Counted from the first letter of the stretch, positions 22,827-35,156 are shown. The stretch: DNA of 64,000 nt from Craterostigma plantagineum (GCA_027422505.1 JAPQWV010000765.1:174001-238000), one strand, 5' to 3'. Numbers and translations: made by a program. Notes: generated from the sequence alone by a model not told the origin.

Positions 22827-23296
22827 TTTTATTGCGCGCGAGGTGCCGAGTCCAGCCTAGGGCCCTGATATTGAGATACGATAGAAATGTGGGAACCGAG
22901 CGTGCATTATATCATGTTGCGAGAATTGGGAATTGGGAATGAGTGCACGCTGCACTGCATTTTATTCACCTACTGGGCAATTCGCTCAGTGTTTACGTGT
23001 TGTAGGTAGTAAGTCCGACGCTGATACGCGTCGTGACTGAGGCGGCTGGTGGCGGTGCTCCACGGACTTTTGAGGGCGGGGCGGTACATGGATGAAGACC
23101 TGTGGAGCGGCTTTAGGACTTTTGTTTCTTTTGACATTTTGGGGCTTCGGCCCGTGTACAGAAATAACGATGTAGACGGATGTTTATAATGTTGTATATT
23201 ATTTTAGGAAAAAGTTTTTAATTAGACGGGCCTTCCGCGGCGTACGTTGCGGAAATCCGCCACTAATTCTAGTTAGAAAAGTAGGGTCGCTACTGG

Positions 23297-23308
23297 TGGT
23301 ATCAGAGC
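23297..23308 (+). other. Primer binding site of element A
   Basis: TGGTATCAGAGC, complementary to the 3' end of initiator tRNA-Met, lies two bases after the LTR end, as expected for minus-strand priming. Confidence 0.88.
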
Positions 23309-23453
23309 TTCGGCTCTAGGTTCTGAAGACTGTTCATGTACCGCCGCTCAAAAGCCTGGAGAACCAGCCTGGCCTATAAGTTCAATATTTGATTTCATTA
23401 TTACGTGTTATTTGATATGTGCTCTATGTGAATAATTGTAGAAATAGATAAAA

Positions 23454-24462
23454 ATGCCGACGTCGAGATGTAGGCAGTTCTAGCCGTAGGGCGGGGTCTG
23501 AATCCCCACCAAATGACGACCGCTCTACTATACATCAATTGACCGATCTGATCCGACGACAGTCGGATCAAATCAATGACATGATCCATCACCGGAGCTC
23601 GTCGGAACATTCCCCGCAGCCTGATCGAGTGGAACTAATCGGGGAACGATTTCGAAAGCTAAACCCCCCAATATTTACTGAAGCTACCAATCCTGCGGTG
23701 GCTGAAGATTGGATAGGCACTATAGAGGACATGTTCATCTATAGTCGAGTGCCTGACAACGAAAAAGTCATTTGTGCCGTTTCTCTTTTCCGAGAGAATG
23801 CGCGCTATTGGTGGAACACCGTAAAGGTGTTGGAGAGTCCAGTGACTATGACTTGGGAAAGGTTTATGGATCTCTTCTTCAATAAATACTTTACGGCGCA
23901 CGATCAAGAACAAAGAATGTACGAGTTCATGAGCTTAAAGCAAGGGAGCATGCCAGTGGCGGAGTACATCCGCCGATTTGAAGAATTATCTCGATTTGCT
24001 CCCAGTTAGTAGCGACTAATTCGTTGAAAGTGACTAGGTTCATCAAGGGACTTAAACCCGAAATCTATCGGGATTTAAGTATTGCGGGTGCACGACAACT
24101 AGAGTTTATGCAAGTAACTGAACGTGCCTTAATTGCGGAACAAGCAGAGTCGGTGGTAGTGGAAGCACAGGAAGCGAAAAGGAGGAGAGAGGCCCAACAA
24201 GGAAGCGGAGGAGATAAGAAACGCCAGTTTTTCGGCAAGGGTCCTAATACCCAATGGAACCGTCAGGGCCAACAAAACTGGCGACCGAGACCAATACAGG
24301 GACCGATCAATATCTCCAATCGACCTCAAAATGTTGCGCCCCAGTGTCGACAATGCGGGCGTTACCATCTCGGGGCCTGTTTTGGAACAAGGCAGATGCC
24401 GCAATATTTCCGATGCGGAAAATCGGTCATTTTGCTAGAGCTTGTACGGAGAATTTACCCCT
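23454..24462 (+). pseudogene. gag of element A (frameshifted)
   Basis: Gag forms the particle that packages the element RNA. The start is probably ATG at 23454. The frame shifts near 23480, and the main part runs from about 23481 to 24006. It contains the retrotransposon gag core with ARYWWNTVKVLE, MTWERFMDLFFNKYF and MPVAEYIRRFEELSRFAPS. Two stops and a shift at about 24007-24023 move the reading to another frame (VTRFIKGLKPEIYRDLS). The tail is basic and glutamine-rich and ends in a CCHC zinc knuckle (CRQCGRYHLGACF, then the knuckle YFRCGKIGHFARAC), which is itself split by a frameshift near 24415. No functional Gag can be made as the sequence stands. Confidence 0.88.
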
Positions 24463-25130
24463 AGTGCGGAACTCGGCCCAACCGCCGATGCGACCTCCAC
24501 CTGTTCCCGCGAGAGTTTTTACTTTGACAAATGAGGAGGCCGAGGCGAATCCTTCTGTCGTGACGGGTACGTTAACTATCTATAACGTGCCCACTTCTGT
24601 GCTTATTGATTCTGGAGCCACACATTCATTTGTGTCGGCTAAGTACGTGGCGAAGGTAGGAATATCTCCTACCTCATCTGAATGCAACTATGTAGTTACT
24701 CTACCACACGGGCATCCGACGCATACCAACCAAGTACTGAAAGGATGCGTCGTAGTTATTGAGGGTAGGAACTTGAGTGCCGACCTGATTGTAATCCCGA
24801 TGAACGACTACGATGTCATCTTCGGAATGGATTGGCTTTCAAGATATGGAGCCATCATAGATTGCAACAAGAAGGTCGTTAAATTTCAACTGCCCGAAGA
24901 AGAGGTGTTCACTTTTTCGGGAAAAACTACTTTGAATCATATTCCTCAAATCTCGGCATTGAAGGCTCAACGACTATTGAGATCTGGTTGTGAGTCTTAT
25001 CTAGTATATGCGGTACGGGCGGAGGACTTACCTCAGCCGGAACTAAAGGACGTACCTGTAGTCAACAAATACCCTGATGTATTTCCCGATGATCTCCCGG
25101 GGTTACCCCTGATCGAGAAATACAGTTCAT
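24463..25130 (+). pseudogene. aspartic protease of element A
   Basis: The frame that carries the second half of the zinc knuckle continues into the retroviral-type protease, which matures the polyprotein. The active site LIDSGATHSFVS has its catalytic Asp codon at 24608-24610. The flap and C-terminal region include NDYDVIFGMDWLSRYGAIIDC. The linker ends [12 protein letters not shown] just before a frameshift near 25115, where the match to the start of reverse transcriptase moves to another frame. The protease core itself looks uninterrupted and no catalytic residue is missing. Confidence 0.88.
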
Positions 25131-25970
25131 AATAGATCTGATTCTGGGGTCCGCCCCAATCTCTAAAGCTCCTTATCGACTAGCGCCGAACGAACTGAAA
25201 GAATTGAAAGACCAGCTAGAGGACTTGTTGCAGAAGGGGTTTATTCAGCCCAGCTTTTCACCGTGGGGAGCACCAGTCCTATTCGTGCGAAAGAAAGACG
25301 GGTCGATGCGACTGTGTATCGACTATCGGGAATTAAACAAGATCACGATCAAGAATAAATACCGTTACCAAGGATCGATGGTCTATTCGACCAACTACAG
25401 GGTGCGACGGTATTCTCAATAATCGATCTCCGTTCGGGATACCATCAGTTAAAAATCAGGGAGACAGATGTTCCAAAAACGGCGTTCATTACGAGGTACG
25501 GCCATTACGAGTTTTTGGTCATGCCCTTCGGACTGACTAATGCCCCTGCTGCTTTTATGGATCTTATGAACCGAGTCTTTAAAGACTATCTCGACCGCTT
25601 CGTAATCGTCTTTATTGACGACATTCTGATCTATTCTAAGACGAAAGAAGAACACGAGAGTCACTTACGAATCGTCTTAGGAACCTTGCATGAGAAACAG
25701 CTCTACGCCAAATTCAAGAAATGTGAATTTTGGCTTGAGCAAGTAGCCTTCTTGGGACACTTGATTTCCGGGAGTGGAATCTCCGTGGACCCGAGTAAGA
25801 TTGAGGCCGTGAACAATTGGCCACGACCAACTACTCCGACCGAAGTCCGAAGTTTTCTAGGACTTGCGGGATATTACCGTAAGTTCATAGCTGACTTCTC
25901 TAGCATTGCCTCGACTCTGACAAACTTGACCAGAAAAAAATGTACCCTTCCAGTGGACAGATGCATGTGA
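25131..25970 (+). pseudogene. reverse transcriptase of element A
   Basis: RT copies the element RNA. The N-terminal part (25150-25360) has the fingers motifs [22 protein letters not shown] and [19 protein letters not shown] in two adjoining blocks. A frameshift near 25360-25370 breaks the palm, which resumes with [10 protein letters not shown], then [20 protein letters not shown] and the catalytic FIDD box (25611-25622; this lineage uses F where many have Y). The thumb includes [16 protein letters not shown] and [13 protein letters not shown] further shift at an A-run near 25937-25943 separates RT from RNase H. All catalytic aspartates are present; only the frames are broken. Confidence 0.9.
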
Positions 25971-26496
25971 GCAGAGTTTACAAGAACTAAAGAAACGACT
26001 TACTATAGCTCCTGTTCTAACTATACCCTCGGGAACTGGAGGATTCTCAGTCTATAGTGATGCCTCGAAAAATGGACTGGGATGCGTGCTGATGCAAAAT
26101 GGGAAGGTGATCGCTTATGCTTCACGGCAACTAAAAGAATACGAAAAGAACTACCCAACCCACGACTTAGAACTTGCAGCAGTCGTCTTTGCTTTAAAGA
26201 TTTGGAGACACTACCTTTACGGAGAATGGTGCGAAATCTTTACAGATCATAAGAGTCTGAAGTATTTCTTCACCCAGAAGGAACTGAATATGCGACAGCG
26301 AAGATGGCTGGAGCTCGTCAAGGACTACGATTGCGTTATCAATTATCATCCGGGCAAAGCGAACGTAGTCGCAGACGCGCTTAGTCGAAAGGCGATGAAT
26401 ACGGAACTACACAGGCTTGGAGTGGAAATAGTCGATTTGGGCGAAGTCGAAACGAAACTAGCAGCGCTGACTCTTCAGCCGACGTTGCTAGAATGA
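25971..26496 (+). pseudogene. RNase H of element A
   Basis: This degrades RNA in the RNA-DNA hybrid. After the shift near 25940 the frame gives [20 protein letters not shown], with the first catalytic Asp. [23 protein letters not shown] (split here as [12 protein letters not shown] and [11 protein letters not shown]) carries the conserved Glu, [20 protein letters not shown] the next Asp, and [16 protein letters not shown] the C-terminal one. The in-frame stop at 26494-26496 comes just after the domain, in the linker to integrase. Confidence 0.88.
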
Positions 26497-27700
26497 ATTC
26501 AAACAGCACAAGAAGAAGATGAATTCTACCTAAAGGCGAAGGATACACTACCTGAAGACTCCGAAATCCGGGCAGACGGAACCTTGTTATACAAGAATCG
26601 ACTATACGTGCCCAACGACGAGGAATTACGACGAGCGATAATGACAGAGGCACACGCAACAACGTACTTAGTACACCCGGGCGCGACAAAGATGTACCAA
26701 GATTTACGAGTCATATATTGGTGGCCGGGAATGAAGAAGGATATCGCCACGTTCGTGAGTAGATGTATGACGTGCCAGCTGATCAAAGCGGAACACCAGC
26801 GACCAGCTGGAACTCTGCAGCCTTTACCGATTCCTGAATGGAAATGGGACCATATCACCATGGACTTCGTCGTTGGTTTACCAAAGACGACGAAGGGCCA
26901 TGACGCTATCTGGGTGGTAGTAGACCGCCTGACGAAATCAGCCCATTTCCTTCCAATCAGTTCTACTTTTTCCATGGAACGCTACGCTGAATTGTACATT
27001 CAGGAAATTGTTCGACTCCATGGAATCCCAATCTCCATCGTCTCGGATCGAGATTCGAGATTTTTATCCAACTTTTGGCAGAGTTTACAGAAAGCGATGG
27101 GTACTAAGCTCTCGTTCAGTACTGCATATCATCCCCAGACTGACGGGCAGTCTGAACGGACGATCCAAACCCTTGAGGACATGTTACGAGCGTGCGTCCT
27201 AGACTTCAAGGGAAACTGGAGTAAGTACTTGCCGCTGATCGAATTTTCTTACAACAATAGCTTCTATGCCACGATCGGGATGGCACCGTACGAGGCATTG
27301 TACGGGCGCAAGTGTCGATCCCTTGTTCATTGGGACGAAATAGGCGAACGAGCTGTATTAGGACCCGATATGATTCGAGAAACAACCTAAGCAGTGACCA
27401 AAATCCGAGAAAGAATGCGAACGGCTCAAAGTCGACAGAAGAGTTATGCAGATCATCGCCGACGACCCTTGGAGTTCGCAGAAGACGATCAAGTATTTCT
27501 AAAGATTTCCCCAATGAAAGGAGTAAAGCGTTTTGGAAAGAAGGGCAAGCTAAGTCCCAGATACATAGGCCCCTTCAAGATAGTCAAACGAGTCGGCGAG
27601 GTTGCGTATCAGTTAGACTTACCGACTTCCCTATCACAAGTTCACGACGTATTTCACGTATCGACGTTACGAAAATACGTTGCGGACCCGAGTCATGTGA
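26497..27700 (+). pseudogene. integrase of element A
   Basis: It stays in the same frame as RNase H but is separated from it by the stop at 26494. The zinc-binding HHCC module spans about 26650-26790 (HATTYLVHPG, then CMTCQLIKA). The catalytic core has its DDE residues in ITMDFVVGLPK (about 26860), IVSDRDSRFLS (about 27045) and GQSERTIQTLEDML (about 27150). A second in-frame stop (27388-27390) follows the core. Beyond it the same frame continues with QSRQKSYADHRRRPLEF and the GPY/F-type module SPRYIGPFKIVKRVGEVAYQ (27560-27620). This enzyme joins the cDNA to chromosomal DNA. The catalytic residues are intact. Confidence 0.9.
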
Positions 27701-27912
27701 TTCAGAACGAGCTTCTTTATCAACAGCTCAAGCCTGACTTGAGTTATGAAGAGAAGCCCGTAGAAATTTGGATGTGCGAGTCGAAACGACTACGGAATAA
27801 GACTATTCCGTTAGTTAAAGTTTTGTGGCGGAATCAATCCATTGAGGAAGCCACTTGGGAGCGTGAGGATGATATGAAAATTCGTTATCCCGAGTTATTC
27901 CAGTCGGCGTAA
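27701..27912 (+). pseudogene. chromodomain-like C-terminus of element A integrase
   Basis: The tail reads PVEIWMCESKRLRN, then IPLVKVLWRNQSIEEATWERE and ends YPELFQSA with a stop at 27910-27912. The W-x-N and EEATWE signature is that of the chromodomain at the end of plant chromovirus integrases, which is thought to steer insertion to particular chromatin. The same tail is present in elements E and F. Confidence 0.82.
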
Positions 27913-27930
27913 TTTCGGGGACGAAATTCT

Positions 27931-27945
27931 TTTAAGGGGGGACGA
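27931..27945 (+). other. Polypurine tract of element A
   Basis: tttaaggggggacga lies directly before the 3' LTR and is the expected primer site for plus-strand synthesis. Confidence 0.85.
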
Positions 27946-30428
27946 TGTAATACCCGTAAATTTTACGGGGTTTGATGTAAGTAGATATGTAAATTGGAAG
28001 CTAAGAAGCCTGTTAAATAAATTCCAGCTATAAAATACATGTATAAATTCCTAAGATTTCAAATTAAATTTCGAAATTTATTGAGCTAGGTATAATATAG
28101 AATAAGTTTAAAGTGGGCCACATTTAGATTTAAGCATATTTCGAAATTTAGCCCAAAATCATGGAAAGATGATATGTAATAACATTACTTAACCTCAAGG
28201 TAACTTAACGTCATTATCCTCACAAATTCCTAGGAAAGAAACCAACTCATGTATATCTAAAATGCTAATACTCTTTTGAGGGGAAATCGGGGTAGTACTG
28301 AGAATAAAAAGAAGAAGAGAAGAGATACGAAAGTCACACCTAGTGCTAAGGAAGTGTTAGCAAGCATAGCATCAAAATTCATAAGTTGAACGTAGGTATA
28401 CAGTTCTATCTATAACACTTGAATTAATTATGCTTTATGTATTTTCGGTATTAGCAAGTTTTTCATGATACTACATGAACTAGGTAACTTTAATGTATGG
28501 TTAATATCAAATCTATGAAGCTATTGGCTTTAAAGCATTTATAGAAAACTCAAGTTTCGATTTAGGTTAATAAGTGTTTAAAGTGATGTTCATCAGAGTG
28601 TTTTATGGATGTTTTAGGGTTTTTGAGTGAAACCACGAATTCCAGAAGTTCTAGATATGGTGTTATATTCGAAATGAATAATAAGTTAGTGTGGTAGAAG
28701 GATTCCGAAATGTGTAATACCTAGAAATCGGGGTGTATAACAAGGAGATTTCGATAGATACAATAGATAATGTCGAGATATATTCGAGATGAATTACAAA
28801 AGATGTCGAAAGGTGTGATGAGGATTTGAATATGTCGAGTTATATGTAAATATCGATACATGATAAGGATGGAAGATGTCGAACTGCTTAGTGAATAAAA
28901 GTCGAGACATATATATGTAATAAGAAACCTCGATATGTGATGACTTTCGACATTTGTTCTTTTCTTAACTAGAAGAGATCTCGACATTTTGTTAAGGTCT
29001 CGACATCTTCTATGAACCTCTTCGACATTTATATTTGTTTTTTAGAGAGTCTCGACATTTTATAAGACTTCGATATTTAAAGGACTTGATATTTATATGT
29101 CTCGACATTTATATTGTTTAGGGTCTCGACATTTTTAAGGATTTCGACATTTCAAGTCTCGATCTTTATTTTTACAAGGAACTCGACATTTCATTTTTTT
29201 TAACCAAAGATCTCGGCAAGCTCGTAGATCTCGACATGTGGTATTTCGACATTATGTTTCACTTAATAAATTTTCGGTATTTTAGAATTTTGCGATTTCG
29301 AAGGTTTTCAATATTTTAGGGTTTATTTATTTTAGGCTTATTATTATTTTTAGGTTTTCATAAATTTTAAAAGTTTTGATAATTTTAGCATTTTCAAAAT
29401 TTATATGACTTAGTAAATTTATTGATATAATAATATTTCCAATATTCAGAGGATCGGAGCGTAGGGAATTTACCGGATTTTGTTACTAACTTTATCAGGA
29501 GGACAGGTAGGTGAATCATTCATCTACGACACGTAAACGCTTACCTGCTATTATGTGATTACGTGACTTATGTGATTTACGTGTTTTACGTATGTTTTAT
29601 GTGACGTCACGTTTCATGTGTTTCACGTATATGCATGACATCGCACGACATGGTGAGGGATAATGACTACATTAGTAGTGACACCTTAAGACTTAAGGTG
29701 TTGATTGAGCGGGTAGAGTGTGCCGATTTTGGCAGTCAGACTCGTAGCGGAGTTGAGGTTGGACTCGCGGGGCACCTGACGGGAGACAGACGTGAGCGAT
29801 CTGTCTACTCGGGCGTGAGCGACCGAGGTGCAAACCGTCGGATGTGTTGTGTAGCGGAAGGGGTGACCTGATAGGAGGACGTTGACGTGATCGATCAGCG
29901 CACTATCGGCGTGGGCACCGCTAGTCTGGCGTTAACGACCAGACGATATATATATTTTATTTTATTGCGCGCGAGGTGCCGAGTCCAGCCTAGGGCCCTG
30001 ATATTGAGATACGATAGAAATGTGGGAACCGAGCGTGCATTATATCATGTTGCGAGAATTGGGAATTGGGAATGAGTGCACGCTGCATTGCATTTTATTC
30101 ACCTACTGGGCAATTCGCTCAGTGTTTACGTGTTGTAGGTACTAAGTCCGACGCTGATACGCGTCGTGACTGAGGCGGCTGGTGGCGGTGCTCCACGGAC
30201 TTTTGAGGGCGGGGCGGTACATGGATGAAGACCTGTGGAGCGGCTTTAGGACTTTTGTTTCTTTTGACATTTTTGGGGCTTCGGCCCGTGTACAGAAATA
30301 ACGATGTAGACGGATGTTTATAATGTTGTATATTATTTTAGGAAAAAGTTTTTAATTAGACGGGCCTTCCGCGGCGTACGTTGCGGAAATCCGCCACTAA
30401 TTCTAGTTAGAAAAGTAGGGTCGCTACT
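27946..30428 (+). repeat. 3' LTR of element A
   Basis: This LTR is 2483 bp and collinear with the 5' LTR throughout. I noted only scattered single differences, for example one t fewer after tttacggggtt, gtggtggtac against ggggtagtac, and one c lost in cgacccgagg. It ends gctact directly before the duplication gaggt. Confidence 0.9.
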
Positions 30429-30433
30429 GAGGT

Positions 30434-31065
30434 GGAAGGCAGACAGCCTATAATGCATTACCTGAAGGAGAGCTACCAGCACTAATAGCTAGAGGACCTA
30501 GAACTCCAGAACTAGAGTCAGTGATTGCGCCATAACAGAGTGCTAGAGGGCCGGAGAGATATTGATTAATGATATTCATAGCGATTGCGATTGCACTTAC
30601 GCTTGCTGCCAGCCTTGAAGTGGATCTCCTATCTATATTCGACAGCTTGAAGAGGGCTTATTTCTAAAATCCTTGCTACGCTCCATAGATGTTCGTACGA
30701 TTCTTGTGGATCTTGGGTGTGTTTGAATTCAGCCACTCGTTAGGTCTTCACTGAAGGATTGTCAGCGCCTCTACCATACCCTTAGAAAGTAACAACGGAT
30801 GACTCCCATTACTAAATGGAATAATTTTTCAAACTAGATGATAGTTCTTCCCTGGTTGAACCCCAAAATGGGTTCTAATTTACTAAATCACATCTTTATG
30901 TTTTCGGAATATCACATGTAGAGCTTTTTGGGGGAGAATCACTCGGCGCGGGGCCTCCCGTGTGAGGTCAGGTGATGGTCAACAACTAAGGCAGGAAAAT
31001 GCTGAGAAGCGGCTAACGATGCAAGAGCTCTTTTCCCTTTATACGCTCTAAAAATCAAAAAAGGG
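30434..31065. other. organelle-like DNA right of element A, no gene recognised
   Basis: The texture returns to that of the first 17 kb and then grades into AT-rich repeat DNA near 31066. It may be the other half of the DNA that element A split. No ORF or RNA gene was recognised. Confidence 0.4.
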
Positions 31066-34047
31066 TATGTCGGGTTTTGGACCCTACACAGACTCCGTCA
31101 ACGATCTCATTTAGTCGCCTGTTTTCAGTAGCACAAACATTTTTCATAAACGTCTTAATACGACTCCATAAACGACCTCATTCAGTCAACTGTTTTTCAG
31201 CCGGGCAAGTATATGTCAATAATGTACTTTTAAATGGCGAAGTGTATTACAGGGGCTCATTCATTAATACATTTAATGCAATTATAATAATGTTATTAAA
31301 ACAACATTACCATAATATGAAATGATTTATTGTCAGAAGGACAAACAAAACCTTTGGACTACAAAATATATATAAGAATAATATGAAGCGATTTATTGCC
31401 AGGACAAACAAAACCTTTGAACTACAAAAACATTTTCAACAGTACTGTATTCTCATCAATTTTCAAGCCCTATCCCTATAATGATGACAATGAAAAGCCA
31501 AATCTTTCAAGTACAATAGGATAATATCCAGATGATGTAGTTGGAACTGGTATAAAACAGACCGTCATTAGACGGTCATTCAGTCGCCTGTTTCAGATGT
31601 GGAAATATTATTGTCAATAGCGTAAGTTTATACGACCTAGCGTACCGCAGCTGCTCATTCATTAACGTGTTTAAAGTCCAGTATGTATGAGACTCATTAA
31701 GTTAACCTCTGAACTACAAAATCCTTCAGACGTTCACTTAATGAAATCGTAGTAACTTTAACAAACGACGCGATTATAGCATTGTTGTTAAATAAACACA
31801 CGCATCATTAAACAACCGTCATACCTATTAAATGACCTTTTATCAATATAATGATAATACGAAATGTATAGCACAACATCTGAACTACAAAATCCTCTGA
31901 TAGGTCGTTTCGAGTATGTATGACACCCTATTTAAGAAACAACGATCTCACTCATTAACACGTTTAAGATCGAGCATGTATGAGCCCCATTTAAGAGACA
32001 ATACGACCTCATTCAGTCGCGTGGCTAAAGTCGTGCAAAAACTTTCAATAGTGAAATTTTTATGACGCAATGGATTGCAGTCGCTTATTCATTAATACGT
32101 TTAATGCAATTACAGTAAATTAACCCTTGAACAACAAAATCCTTCGAATGTTCATTTAATGGAATTATATCAACTTTGACAAAACAAAACGACAGAATTA
32201 TATCATTGTTGTTAAATAAACACATGTATCATTAAACAACACGTGCTACCTATTAAATGACATTTTATCAATATCATGATAATACGAAACGTATAGCAAA
32301 ACCCACGAACTATAAAATCATCTGAAACGTCGTTAGAGATGACCCTTGGTTTTCCGACCTGTGAAATTCCAAGCACCACATATTAAATTTAAATGAATAA
32401 AAAACGCATAATACAGATCGTCCATAGATCAAATAAAATGAATACAAATCGCATTTATCACAAAAATCGTACATGCAACACCTTCAAAACACCACACGAA
32501 TCCCACACAATGGGATGATAAGTGCACGACTGTATCATTACAAAACACCAACGATGATAACCAAAAAGATGCTCCTACCAACCGCGCACGACTGTATCAT
32601 TACAAAACAACAATGATGATAACGATAAAAATTATCCTACCAACCACAGAGATATGCTTTCGACAGCAAGAAACGTGCACGACCTTACGCAGTGGAGAGA
32701 TAACTACACGACGGTACTCTCTAAACCTGAAACAGTAAACAAACAAGGGAGAGATAATCCCACGTCTGTATCGAACACTATTCAAACACGTAGGTAGAGG
32801 AACGACTGCAACATAACTTAGCGACAACAAACAAATACATACCACATATTATATTAAAATGAATAAAAAATCGCATTTATCACAAAAAGCGTACATGCAA
32901 CACCTTCAAAACACCACACGAATCCCACGCAATGGCATGATAGGCGCATGATTGTATCACTACAAAACACCAATAACGATAATCAAAAAATGATCCTACC
33001 AACCTTAGAAATATGCTTTCCACATCAAAACGTGCACGACATTACGCAGCGAGATATAACTACACGACTGTATCCCTACACGTAGGTAGAGGAAGGACTG
33101 CAACCTAGCTTGGCGACAACAAACAAATACATACCACATATTAAATTAAAATGAATAAAAAATCGCATTTATCACAAAAAACGTACATGCAACACCTTCA
33201 AAACACCACACGAATCCCACGCAATGGCATGATAGGCGCACGACTTTATCATTACAAAACACCAATGACGATAACCAAAAAACGATCCTACCAACCATAG
33301 AAATATGCTTTCGACATAAGAAAACGTGCACGACATTACGCAGCGGAGATATAACTACACGACTGTATCCCTTGAAATTGAAACAGTAAACAAACAGGGG
33401 AGACATAATCCCACGACTGTATCGAATTCTATCACAACTCCAGTAGACAATATTGAAACACGTAGGTAGAGTAACGACTGCAACATAGATTGGAACATGC
33501 GACAGCAAACAAATACATAGGGGTCCATAAACAAACCGGAAGGCAAAACAACCTAGACAACACCAAACTGTGAGACATAGCATATAATTAAAAAAGGCAT
33601 AATAAAAAACGGCCAAATTTCAAAAAATGATCCGACCAACCTTAGAAATATTCTTTCAACCGCAAAAAACATCATGACCTTACGCAATCGGGAAATAACT
33701 GCACGGCTGTATCTCTTTAAACCTGCAACAGTAAACAAACACACACACATACAGAACAACGATAAACAACCATGAAACGCAAAAAAATTTTAAACCACCT
33801 CTAGATCTTCAAACCCGCAGGACGCTGCACAACTGTATCATAGCTTGAAACCTGCAACAATAAAAAACACACACACATACGGAATCAATAACAACCATGA
33901 AATACAAAACAAACCCCAGCAACACCAAAGCGTCAGTCAGAGCATATAAATAAGACTTCTATCCTAGATGACCCTTGGTCTAACGACTTATGATATTCCA
34001 AGCACCACGTATTAAATTGAAATGAATAAAAAATGTATAATACATAT
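31066..34047. repeat. AT-rich region of imperfect tandem repeats
   Basis: About 3 kb with no coding potential, made of diverged repeats of several sizes. Segment 31650-31905 recurs at about 32085-32330 (shared: ttgttaaataaacaca, atcattaaacaac). The block gcatttatcacaaaaa with cgtacatgcaacaccttc starts near 32451, 32873 and 33164, so unit spacings are about 420 and 290 bp. The block agatgacccttggt with attccaagcaccac occurs at about 32337 and 33965. Short repeated strings such as cattcagtcgcctg also recur at 31100-31200 and 31580. It could be a decaying satellite or the body of an unrecognised non-autonomous transposon. Confidence 0.65.
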
Positions 34048-35154
34048 TGTTACCCCGGATATAACCGGTCAAATATTCGTGTCTAGTCTAAAGAGGCGGG
34101 AAACATTCCCCGCAAAAACATTCTCCGCGTGACAAAATCACGAGACGACAACCCCGCGAAGCTACCTCCGGAGTTGATTGAGGCCCGAGTGAGCGATGTT
34201 CGAGAGGCTCGAGATTAAATGATTGAGACCACACACGCTAGGATGAGGTCCCGAGGGGAGCTAAATAAAGTAATCGGGTAGTAAATGATATGAATATTGG
34301 CTCGAGCACCCCACTAAGGCAAGCTGCGATTCTATTGCAAATAAAGTAAGATACAAATGTTCTAGAAGAGGGAATACTCTAGAAGACATTAGTGGGAGAA
34401 GACCAAGTCATTACTCCACTAAGTATGAGAGATTAGTGGGTGGTTATAGAGGCTCATGTCCTCAATCGCATGGCATGATCCATAAGGCAATATATACACA
34501 TATATTTAGCAATAGAAAAGGGGGGCAGAGGGGAGGCTACGAGAATATCTCCTCTCACATATGACAAAAAGAGGTGAAGAGAACCGGGGAAAGAAGTGAG
34601 TAACCTCGAGGGCGATCCCGAGAACGGAAGCAGACCACGGAGAATTCGACTCAAAGGAGAAATTAGCCTCGAGAGGATGGCCCGAGAGACCTTGAGAAGA
34701 GAGGATCAAGGAGCGACCGAGCACGTCAAAATCCTAAGGCACGAAGTGGGCATGTCGAGCCGGTCGCGCTTCGTGAGGAGAACGTGAGAAGAACGTGGGA
34801 GAACCACGTTGCCGCGAGAGATCCGCAAAAGAAGCGGGCTTGGGTGATGACCAAGGCAAGGCGAGGCTAGTATAAAAGGTAACGGCCGACTCATTTTCAC
34901 GGGGACACCCAAATAAAAACTTAACCATTTTTCGAGCCTAGCACCTGTAATTACCCGTTTTTTATGACGAAGATGATTATCTGACTTGAGCGTCGGAGGG
35001 GCGTCGCCAAAACGGCGCCTTCCCTAGCGTATTTTTCTGATATTTCAGGCACTTTACGGTGACGACGAAGATAAAAGGCGTTCAACAGCGGCGACGGGAG
35101 CAAACGGTCTTATTTACGCGCTAACGCGGGGACGTGATTTTTCGGGACGCATCA
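34048..35154 (+). repeat. 5' LTR of Tat-like element
   Basis: This LTR is about 1107 bp and runs from tgttaccccgg to gacgcatca. The left border comes from alignment with 50527; the right border from the PBS two bases later. Only its first 215 bp have a partner at the 3' end. Confidence 0.78.
34871..34878 (+). promoter_or_regulatory. TATA box in Tat-like LTR
   Basis: tataaaag in a GC-rich setting, about 280 bp before the LTR end, is a good core promoter candidate. No factor sites were identified around it. Confidence 0.5.
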
Positions 35155-35156
35155 AT

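Larger units (their letters stand above)
20809..23294 (+). repeat. 5' LTR of element A
   Basis: This LTR is 2486 bp and starts TGTAATACCCG. The right border is set by the primer binding site and by the target duplication at the other LTR, which makes the last bases gctact, an unusual end for a plant LTR (CA expected). It contains, in order, a TCGACATT microrepeat field, an ACGT-core cluster, a hairpin cluster and a TATA-like string. Confidence 0.9.
20804..30433 (+). mobile_element. Chromodomain Ty3/gypsy element A, full length, inactive
   Basis: This is a complete LTR retrotransposon: 5' LTR, tRNA-Met-type PBS, gag, protease, RT, RNase H, integrase, chromodomain-like tail, PPT and 3' LTR. 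It is flanked by a perfect 5-bp duplication gaggt (20804-20808 and 30429-30433). The domain order, with integrase last and then a chromodomain, places it in the chromoviruses; the long LTRs suggest a Tekay/Del-like lineage. The LTRs differ only by scattered substitutions and small indels (roughly 1% by eye), so insertion is fairly recent. Yet gag-pol has at least six frameshifts and two in-frame stops. Confidence 0.93.

Noticed and set aside
22501..22942. Open frames of 83 and 62 codons in LTR A, repeated in the 3' LTR
   Set aside because: They overlap the hairpin cluster and TATA-like box, and are broken differently in the two LTRs.
33146..33759. Minus-strand ORFs with hydrophobic, cysteine-rich translations
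   Set aside because: They lie in the AT-rich tandem repeats and reflect their composition; no domain or codon structure is kept between repeat copies.
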